Source: Pempheris klunzingeri (Eukaryota > Chordata > Actinopteri > Acropomatiformes > Pempheridae). Taken from it: 64,000 nt of DNA. A program made the translations under genes and the position numbers. The DNA is taken from assembly GCF_042242105.1 (NCBI RefSeq), contig NC_092014.1, forward strand, positions 6,669,874 to 6,733,873, read 5' to 3'. Within the stretch, counting starts at the first letter, position 1, and every line of letters begins with the position of its first letter. Below the pieces are notes generated by a model. The model was not told the origin of the DNA. It worked only from the letters and a program-made list of their open reading frames with translations, and made no database searches. This document shows, piece by piece, positions 26,201 through 37,600 of the stretch.

Positions 26201-26391
26201 AAGAGGTTCAGGGTTCATCTTATAATAAGAGTAAGCTTGTATTCAGTCCAGTGGGGCACGAAGTAATTATCAACATGCGTCAGTGTGAGTGTGTAAATAT
26301 GATAGTGGTATTTCTTTCTGCAGGTTAGTGATAGCGTCACGAAATGTGGTTCGCCTGCGCACATCCTAAAAATTTAATGAGCACTTAATTG

Positions 26392-26455
<64 letters not shown>

Positions 26456-26800
26456 CTTGCAGGAGAGGACAAAGGAGCTGGCTCAGAAGCAAGCTCAGCA
26501 GTGAGTATCACTTTCCAACAGAAAGAGAGCATGTGTGCTCATGTACCATTTTTGAGTTTGTATGTCAGTGTGTTCAGTGTGTCAGTGTGTACCTGACCGT
26601 GTTTAACCCTCCACTGTGTCTGTCTGTGTGTGTGTGTCCATGCAGCCAGGACCCAGCCTCCCTGTCTCTGCTCAGTATCTCAGACCTGATCCCAGACCTG
26701 CAGACCATCTTCTTCTGGATGTCCAATTCCATAGAGATTCTCTACTTTATACAGCAAAGAGCACCAGCGTACACACACAGCATAGAGATACTGCAAGGTA

Positions 26801-26836
<36 letters not shown>

Positions 26837-28446
26837 CTGAAAGATTGGTGTGGAAACAACTTGGCTGAAGAGTCATTACTCACGCTGACACACAGTAGGT
26901 ACTAATACAGCTGCATCAGCCCCTCCCTCTCAGTGTATATCTCTTAAATATACCTCGATCTCTGTCATCTGTGTGTAGGGTCAAAGGAGTCGTTGCTATC
27001 GGCGACCATATCAGCCAATGAGGAGGCAATGACAATCTTGGAAGAAGTGATCATGTACACTTTCCAACAATGTGTCTACTACATCACCAAGGTAATCTGT
27101 CATTGCGGCAACAGTGTCATCTTAATGAGCAAGACTTTTTTTTTTTTAATCTTGTTTTTAAAAATTGAGCTAGATGAGTAATAGCAGATCCTCATTCACA
27201 CAGAGGACCTGATTGAGTTGTCTCACACACACACGCACACACAATAAATGATTAAATGAGGTAAAAATATGAATAAGTAGTGAAGTTATTTTTGTAATTT
27301 CAGATCACATCAATCATCGCTCTTGTTTGTGTGTGGCTGTGTCTGTGTGTGGCTGCGTGTGCGTCCAGGCTCTTTATGTAGTGTTACCAGGTTTGTTAGA
27401 CTGTAATCCGTTCCCAGTCGACAGCTCTGAGCCGTGCTGGAAAGGAGGTGTAGGGTTTCCTGAACCTGTACGCAGGGTCCTGCAGGTAAGCACATGATCG
27501 TGGAAATTCAATTGATTATTAATGCCAGAAATTTTAAAAAGATATATAAATAATAATAAAATCTTTACTTCAATGTTTTACATGTCATGCACTTCAATTT
27601 CCTCAAAATATCTTATTTGATCCCTACTAGACATGTTTTGAATAATAATCTTTACCTAATATGTTTTTTGAACTCATTGTTTACGTTCACGTTTACGAGC
27701 TCTTCTTTTCACCGGCACATTACTGCCACCTGTGGAAGAATAGTGTGTGAAACTGTTGTCAGGAATGTGTATCCCAAATATGTGCATGAGACAAAAAAAG
27801 TGAGATCTCACTCAGAAAAACACAAAAACTGCACAGTGAAAGTCAAACATCCAAGTAAAGAAACAAAAGCTAAGCACATTTATGAACAGAGGGGGGCCTT
27901 TAATGTCACACAAAATGTCAATATATAATAAATACAACTCATCCTAGTGTAGAAGTATTGGAGAGAATTAGGGACATGAAAAATGACCTTTGATTATTAA
28001 AAGTTACAAAGACTTTGTGGGACAAAGAAGAAAAAGTTGTAAAAGAAGTAGACAGTAGTGATAAATAATGATATAGAGAATATAGGCTGACAGACCGTTT
28101 GCTTCTATAAATTATCCTTAGATTATCCACACCGATGAACCTGACGAGAGATTTTTGAGGTCAAAACAGCCAAACTCATCTTCTTTTTGACATTTTTTCT
28201 CCTCTCTTTTCTCTATTTCTTTTCCTAACTGACCTGCCAGATTGTAAAGATCCCAAAGATACTGAGTCAGTCAGGCTGGCTTATATATTATATTGCCCTT
28301 GCTGTAAACATTAAATAGTTACAAGAGATGAAAACTGATGATTCAGTATGATATTGTATGTAGTTTTTCTCCATATTTGATCAAAATAAAGAACAATAGG
28401 CACAATGACATGCCAACAGTATTTCTATGCTCATCTGTATGTTTGA

Positions 28447-28481
<35 letters not shown>

Positions 28482-31400
28482 GGTGTTTCAGAATGCCCAG
28501 GAGCTTTTGCAGGGCTACCAGGTCCACCCGGAGATTCAGGCTCAGATGTTTGCTTACCTCTTCTTCTTCGCCAACGTGTCACTGTTTAACCAGCTAATGG
28601 ACAAAGGTAGGCAAAAAACACACTCACACTCTCTCTTCCATTAGGCCTCCCTCAGGATTTGTACAGTCGTTAGTGTGTGTGTGTGTGTGTGTGAGTGTGT
28701 GAGAGAGAGAGAGGTAGAGCGTGTCCTTGTGTCCTTGTCAGCATTTTGACAGTGACTAACCCAGATTTGTCCTCTATGCCCTTCTCCTATCTGCATTCTC
28801 TTCCTCCCACTCGTTCTCCCTCCTCCTCCTCCTCCTGCTCCTCCTCCCCCTCCTTCTTGCCTTCCTTCCTTCCATCTGGCCATCAGGGGGTGAGACAAAG
28901 AAGAGTAGAGGTGGATGGAGGAGATAGAGGAGGGGAGGGGGTAAGAGGGGAAAAGGGCAGAGTGAAGGGTAAAAGGCTGGAAGGCCGCTCGGCTGTTGTG
29001 GTAACCTTGTTAATTGTCTATTACTTTGTCTAAATACAGAAAAAGTCATTCACCGCCAGCTATATCCACGCGTCCGACTACCTGCTCACTTCCAGCCCCT
29101 GCACGCCCTGTCTTTGTATCTGTAGCCCCACGAATACACACTCACGCACATGCCATATGTCTTCATTAGCTGGTGGAGACAGGAGAGATCGCATGTCTGG
29201 CAATGGGAGAAGGAGAAATACCTTTATATTCATGCAGAGGCTACCCTGTCCCCCACCCCATCTCCACCTTCCTCTCTGCTCTCTCCGACTCCGTCTGTCT
29301 GGCTTTCTCTTCCCCTCCCTCGCTCCCGTTTTTGTCGCTCATTTATATTTCTCCGCTGATGGTGTCCATGGTAACAGTGTAGTGAGTTTATAGCAGGTAA
29401 CGCTGACGTTTGCACTGAGCGCCCTGCAGCTCACGCTCACACACACACACACACACACACTCTCAAACACACATACACACACACACTGGCGACTCGGGAA
29501 GGAAACCTGATGTGGGAATTCAAGATTACGAGCTGTAATACGGTGCAGATGCTCTGCTTTGTCATGAATTTGTATGATTGTGTTTGTATGATCGTGTTGT
29601 GACATCTTTCACCCTGCAAACAGATTAGAATGGAAAGCTCTGTGCTGTTAGTTTGAGAGTGTACGATGGCTTTTCTCTGTTTAACGGTGAGTGTGTGTTT
29701 GTAAACCAGCTGCCATGGAGCATTATGACACCTCTGCTAAGGGGTTAAGTGATGTCTCGTCTGTTTGCGATGCCTCTCACATAGATTACTGTATGCCCAG
29801 ACATAAGCCTATTACAGAGGGTATGTGTATGTGCATCCAAAACATATGGCAGAATATTTAAAGGGTCTATGTGTGTGTGTGTTGTCTGCCTGTAGCTTCC
29901 TGTCATGTCTAACTTTAAATTTTGTGGGGAAAAAGTGTCAATTTCACCAAGTATTATAACTTACTTATTATTAGCTCATTAGAGCTCATCAGAATGAGTA
30001 TTCTGTGCCCTGATAGCTGTTTCACATTGTGCCACCTTTTTCACATGAGCCAAACAGATTCTTTGCATTATGAAGACCTTTTCTGTCAGTTTGCTGGCAA
30101 TTCCTCTCTGAAATGGGACTGTTGATTTTGTCAGCACACACCTAACACTATTTCTTGAAAGTCCTGAAATGTAAGCATGCATTAATAATAATTCTTTGAC
30201 CATAAAAACTACTTATTGTGCCAGTTTTAGATTATTTTATGCAGTCAAAGTTCTTGTACTGCTACCTATATTTTGTCATGTTTATTTGAGTAAAGGATTA
30301 TAAGAAATTTGAAGAGATAAGAAATTTGACACTTAAAGTATCTATTTTCACATTATTATACTTCTGCCTTATTTTGACATTTATGTTTTGTCTATCACGG
30401 TTACATTGTTTCAGGCAGTTTTTAAACAAAAATACCAAATATTCCCTAGCTCTAGCATCTAAAAAGAGAGGATATGCTTTGCTTTGTATTATGTGATAAA
30501 TGTGATGTGAAACCTGAATATCTTTTTCAACAAAGCAAGCAATTTGAAGATGGCATTGTATGTGCATATATTTATTATTTTCTGACATTTTAAGGACCAG
30601 GACAGGACCAATTAATTGAGAGTAAAGTAATTGGCAGATTAATCGATAATAAAAATAATCGTTAGTTGCAGCCCTATTTGAAGGAGGTTGAGTGGGAAGA
30701 GTGTTCGTAGTAGTGTTCATTGTACAAACTTGGGTTTATAATTGAAATCTAACTATATATACTATTATATTATATAGTTCATTGCGTTGTACACTGCAGT
30801 TTTTATTTACTGTATTTGGGATTTATCAATTTTCAATAAGTGTATTTTGAAATGATTAGGTCTACTTGCTGTGTGCAGATGGAAAGTAGCCAGTAAGTAA
30901 ATCTGGCTCTTTGTATTAGATAAATCTGTTTGTATGTAATCCCTGATTATAAAAAAATGAAGCTGTGGAATTAAGTACTGCTTTGGCATCTGCACAAATA
31001 CTCAGGTATTGTAAGTATCAAAAAATCTGAAATGATACCCTGCTCTAGTCCAGTTGTTTGCCATTGTTTGTACCAAACCCCGGCAGAGGCCTGAGCTCAC
31101 ATTGGGGGGTATTTCAGAAAGCTTAAATAGGAATTATAGCTGCAGTGAGGTAATGGAACAACAGATTGACAAATTATAGGATGCCAGCTTGACAAATGCT
31201 AGATTTAAAGTTATCGCCTGCTTAACTGGCCACAAAACTTCCTTTCAGTTCTTAGATGAGGGACAGGAAAAGAAAGGATCACACAGAGTGAAGAATGTCG
31301 GCTGTGTGCCGGTTTGTTGTGCAGTAAAACACAAACCCAGTCAGCTGAGCCCCTCTGCAGCAGTCAATTTGTATTCTGCAAAGAGCAGACGCTGGTGGCT

Positions 31401-31585
31401 GTTGCTATTGTTTCACTGACCTCGAATATCAGCGTACTTAAAAATGAATGTGTGTATTGTCGTACAGACACACGCACAGAAACACACACGGTCTCTCATT
31501 TAATAATAACCTTTTTCTCAGACATGCACACACCCAAGAATAGAAATCTACTGCAGTGTCTGATGAAATAGCCAAACACTCACTC

Positions 31586-31629
<44 letters not shown>

Positions 31630-34600
31630 ACGTGCTTAGGTCCGTCTCGGGGCTGGTTCCAGCGCTCCAAGGTATTGCAGATTCAGGCGTGTTTGCGGAT
31701 GGTCATGGAGTGGGCGAGCAGGTCCGGTCTGGGACATCTGGTCGACAAATTCTTCACCAAACTCAACAGCACTGTGTCCATACTGGCCACACCTCCACAA
31801 CAGCTCACACAGGTACGACATGCATGCATATACACACACACACACACATCAGTTACAAAGTACTGCTAGTGGAGGAAATATAACAGAGAAGCTTTGCTAG
31901 CTGTAATCAATTTTCATGATTGTTTTATATACATCTGACAGAACTGTTAGTCATGAAGCAAGTCACTCTGATGAGCTATTGATTGATAATGTCTTTGACA
32001 AGCTTTAGCCAGGATCAGCTTGTGACTCCACACATCGTCTCACCTCCTGGAAGTGTTAAAAATGGACTTTTTTCCTTCTCTGTGTGCAGTTGAGTTGGCG
32101 AGCTTTGTCCAGTGAGCACCCGTCTCTGAAACCTGTCCAGCTGCACAGGATTCTCACCCAGTACCAGCTCACAGCAGAGATAGGCCCTGTCCCAGCATGG
32201 CAAGCCAGCAGCGAGGACGAGGCGTATATATACCGAACAGGTACGTGTGTGAATTTGTCGGTGCGAGTGAGTATGAGTTTATTTTCATGGCCAGTACAAC
32301 TGACAAAATTATGGCAACAAAAAAACCCCTGAGTGAAGATTTTGATTTTAAGAGACACAACAGCCCCATAAAAAATGTACAGAGGCCAATATACACTGGC
32401 CTGTCTCTTAAATACATTGTTAGACGACCATTACAGTCATATTTAAAGTCTGCCTCCACTCAGAAATGTGTTTTGCTTATGATTGCACTGTGATGTTCAA
32501 GCTTCACTCTGCAGAATGAAAAAAACATTGGGAATTGGTACAATGGACTGCCTCAGCCGACAGCCGAGAACAGGCAATGAATGAGCTACAATGGCTGTAA
32601 TGTAATCCTCTGGAGCAATTGTGCCAGATCAAAGTATGTCCACTAAAAGTGCCTGTTTTTGCCACCGTCTGACAACATTACGGAAATGATTCCTACAGAG
32701 ACAGACCTGTGAGAGAATTTTTGTTCAGTCAGTAACAGCCATTATGTCACTCAGTTCAAAGCCACCAGACTCTATTGACAAAATTATTGTGTAAATAAAT
32801 GTATTAAAGGTGTTGATAAAGGGCTGATTCTGATCCAACACAGTATTTGTTTAACACACAACTAGAAAAACAAACAAACCTATTGAGGCAGCTGTAGATC
32901 AGCCATTTCTGAGGTCTGTGAGGTAAAATGACCGCTTTTGTCGATGGAGTCTGGTGGATTCAAAAAGGATCTTACAGCATTAATGTTGGCAGACACTTCA
33001 AATAATATTCTGAGCCTGTCAGTGGCAAAAATAAGCACTTTTAGTGGACTTATTTTGAGCAGTGACATTACAGCCATTACAATGTATTTGCCACCCATTC
33101 TCGGCTGCCAGCTGAGCTGATCTACTGGACCAGTTCCAAAGGTTTTCGTACCTACCATCATTTCAAACCAAAAATATGTAAAAATAGGACCAAGGTTTCT
33201 AAAGTTTAAGGTGACCCTTTAAGCTAAATGTCATCGTTCTAATGGTTCTTCCTGGAGGACGTAGGTGAAGATTGAACAATCACAAATGAAGGAGAAAATG
33301 GACATTTGTCTGCAGTGTTTAATGTGTCCATGTAAACACCCACACTCGCAGCAGAAATTTGGCAAATCTCAAATTTTACTTACTTTAGTAACTATGGTAA
33401 CTTGCAGATAAAACATTACCTTGGAGTTTTAAGTGTGAAAGCTGCAGAAGAGCGAGAGTGACAGGCTGATGGGGGAGCTGTACAACAATCCTGGATCAGG
33501 CCTTTAATGATGTATAGATGAGTTGACATCACTTTGTTTGTGTTTAGTGGACCTCCTGGAGAGCTTTGAGAACCACCCTCCCATAGTGCTTCCCAGCGCT
33601 GGCTTCAGAGTGGACCTGGAGAGCGAGTGTGTGGAAGACAGCATCTACAGACAGCTGCTCTACATTCGCCACTACTTGTGGGGGCTACGCACCAAGACGC
33701 AAACACACACCAATACCCCCAGCGTGCACACACACTCCAACGGCACCAACACAGCTGACTGGCCCGACGTTCAGGTCAGAAAGACTGGCAGACACAGACA
33801 CATGCTGTCAAATACACGCACCTAGCTGTAATCCAGGCCATGTGCCTCAGCAGCTGTGGTTGTTGAGGAGTTCCTCATAATCCCATAAATGAAAGACAAA
33901 AACCCTCTACTCCAGCCAACCCGCACACACATACACATACTCACTCACAGAAACCTAGACATGGTTAAATCATGGTTAATCTGATTAGTCTTTAGGCTGT
34001 CTAATTAGTGGGAACGGCTGACTAGACCATAATCCCTAGTGTTACTGCACCCTTATATGTACACATACATGCACACACAGATACTCATATACATGCACAA
34101 ATATGTCAAATGGTTTTGTCTTTAAAAAATATACATCTTCCTGGACTGTTATCAAGGGACAAAGAACATTTTTTTCATGGATGAAAGATGATTGGAATAT
34201 TGAATTTTCTTCTATTTTACAATCATTGCACCCCCACTTTATACCTCGTACTGTCTTTGTTAAGTCTTTCTCTCCAATCTCGACACAGAGGGAGTTGCTG
34301 CCTCCGGCCCACAACAGTCCCCGCTCTGGGGCTCCTGGGGACGAGGTGACAGCAGAGACAGGAGAGGAGAGAGGACGGGACAGGCCCTCATGCCAATCTC
34401 ACACACACAGCCTCAGAAGGAACGGCACCATCCACCACTCTCGAACGGCAAATCCAGACCCCTCCTGCCTCTTGACCCCTCCCAACACCCCACTGTACCC
34501 GGAGGGAGGAGGGGGGCCGGGGCCGATCGTAGGCCCCAACACGCAGACCAACGGCTGCACCAGCAGAACTGTGGCAGAATGTAAAAAGACCAACGGACTC

Positions 34601-37600
34601 ATCACCAACGGACTGGATGGTAGGCTAAATAAGATGCTGGAGGTGGACAAAATAACAGGAGCACATGAGTAGTCTAATGGAACAGAAACACCACAATTTA
34701 TGGCCTTAAAAATACCTCTGTGTCATCAACCCCTTGGACAGAATGTCAAGGACATGTTTGTGTTAGGGCTATCATACCAAATCACATATTGGTGCTTTTG
34801 TTATTTTGTCCATCCCAACTGTGCAGTTTAGATTTTAAACCTTGCAGTTCATTATACACATTAGGGATTCACTGATCCAACTTTTTCTCTCTTACTACCC
34901 ATTTGGATATCTTTTTTTTTTAATTGTTTTAAACAATTAAAAATCTGTTTATTTCACTACTGGGAACTCATTAGAATATTTTAATAGGGTTTGTGGCACT
35001 GAAAACTGGACCAGGATGTAACTGATACAGAAACACTGAATTCTAGGAGAGAAAAAAAAATTAGTTAAACTGTATTTAGTGTTGATCCAATAGTCAACAG
35101 CTTAATAAATAATTTTGTTACTGTGCTCCTGATCAGTGTATCCCTACACAAATAAAAGTAAACAATACACCGTGTACTCACTGCATAAAACATTAATCGT
35201 CTTGTGCTTCTTCACTGAGTCATTTTCTAAAACAACCTGACATGTTAATAACAGCAGAAAATTAGTCCTTTCTAAATTCTAAAGTTTGGAGTTTTTGAAG
35301 TGTGGTTGAAAGAGGTACTTATCCACAGTCAGTGTATCACCTTCAGTAGATGGCGGTTGGCACACCAGTACGAGTCAGTACCAAAATGTTTTTTAGCCAC
35401 CTAAAAAGGTTAAATGTGCTCTATATCATAAAACAGCCCTTTCCTTTGGCACTACATTTTCTCAACCGTAGAATTTCCATGTTCCTACACATAAGCAGGG
35501 TTAACGGCTGATCTGCTGCATTAATACTGTGCACGGCGTGCGTAAGAATATTTCTACTGTGAGAACAGGAAAGGTCTGTCTCACAGCAAGGCAAAGCAGT
35601 GAAAGTATTCTAAATATAGTGTATGAACATTTACAGATATTATTTTAGGTGGCTAAAGCACGTTGTTCTGCTGCCTGCTTCGTCAAACTGTAGGCGCGTC
35701 CTTCGCCATCCACTGTACGCAAGATTAACTATGGACAAGTGCCTCAGACAGCTCCTCAAAAAACCAAACTCTCCCTTTAAAGCTGCATTCATCAATATTG
35801 TTTATGATGATGGACCAAATGACTACAAGTATTATTTAAGAGGTCACTTGTGGAATGAACCCACAAAGAATTATCACCATCAAAGATTTGGTTTAACACA
35901 CTTAACATTTGATTCAGTCTCCAGGCTCATCAGCGTCGTTTCCAGCTACCACAAGCAGTTATTCTCTGCAGAAGGTCCTGATAAACCCACTGCACACTAC
36001 CTGCCACACCAAATGTTTAACATGTGCTAAAGTCCTCAATTTGTCTCAGAAGCCAGGAACCAAAAACCCCCACTAATATTAGATTTACATTCATCACATG
36101 AATGTAGAGAAACACAATTCCAGCTGGAGATAATGCAGCTCTCTGTCCGCTGGATGTGTAAGTGGTTAATTATTGGCTAACATATAAACCATAACAACTT
36201 TTAAGATGATCATACTATGTCAGTTTTGTGTCCTTCAGATTGTTTTGTAGTTCTTTTGTCCCCCGGTGGCCAAAAATCAATGAATGCAGCTTCAAATTTG
36301 CACTTTTCTTCGTGCAGTTCTGTAGATGAAATGCTGGCGCTAGCTGGTCAGCTCTGTGCCTCGCACGGCAGCAGTGTCTCTCGTGTGGCGTCTGTGCAGC
36401 GTAGTGAGTGTGACATCTGCAGGCTCTTGTCAGAAGCACATGTGTGTTTGTGTGTGTCAGGTTAGCTCTGTAGCTGCATGTGTCTCAGTATCTGTGTGTG
36501 TCTTCTGCACAGCAAGACCTTTTCATGTTTGTCCAACCCCATAGCGAGACCCTTTGTGTGTGTTTGTGTGTGTGTGTGTGTGTTTTTGTGCATTTGGGTG
36601 TCCGTGTCCTCTGCAGGGTGTATTAGTGGGTGTGAGTTTCCTTTCCCTGTATCCTCCCCTGGCGCCCCCCCCCTCCCTGATGACTTGTGTGTGGTGTTTG
36701 TAGTGGAACTGGACAAAGGACCCTACGGACTGGGCATGGGACTCATAGACGGCCTGGTGAGTGGACAGAAGTTTAAAACCAGATTTTACATTTTATCTCA
36801 CCCGTCAGTCCAGGTTTCAGAACTGTGTTTTCTACAAGAAGTTAAATGTTAAAGTGACGTTAACTGGCACCAAAATCCCAGATGATTGCATGTGTCATAT
36901 CACATTTGTTTTGTTGAAATACACGATGAGGGGGTCCCAATATACACAAGCTATTGATGAGGAAGGGCAAAGAAAACCCTCAGTGAATTATCAGGCTTAC
37001 AACATGGCCACAAAAACACAGAAGGAGAAGAAAAGCTGTTTTCATATTAGTATCCGTTTTCTAAAAAGTCATTCTGTTTTAGTTTATTAGTTTACTGCTG
37101 ACAGTTTTGTCAATCGACTGATGTCATTGCCTCTTGGGTTAATAACTCATCTTAGACTCTTCTCTTACCACAAAGAGTTTAGTGTTAAAAGCATGAAACA
37201 GAAAGTACTTTTGCTTTGATTACCTGCAGTTTATTATATCCTACAGCTTCGATTTAGAACCAAGGTTGATCCTAATGCTTTAAGAGACACCTGCCAGCTA
37301 TTAAACACAACGGTATTAAATAAAATGGTGGCCAAGTATTTTGATTGGGCATGGTACAAATTGATTTGTCAATCAGCTCTACCAGATACTCACCCAAATC
37401 ATGTCCACACATACTTCACACTCTCTCATGCTTCTCCCTCCTGCAGCACACGCCTCTTAATGCTCCAGGCATTTACATCCGGACTCTGATCCCCGACGGA
37501 CCTGCTGCCTCTGACGGCAGACTGAGGATCGGAGATCGCATCCTGGCGGTGAACGGGACCAGTCTGATAGGAGCAGACTACCAGAGGTACGGACGATGTT

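Noticed and set aside
34103-34672. 189-codon frame as an independent gene
   Set aside because: It is radil exon 16 (34289–34619) with intron sequence on both sides.
35623-36030. 135-codon frame in a radil intron
   Set aside because: No recognisable domain, no splice sites in a suitable phase and ordinary codon use. The left edge overlaps a likely MITE end. It is kept only as a note in the intron entry.
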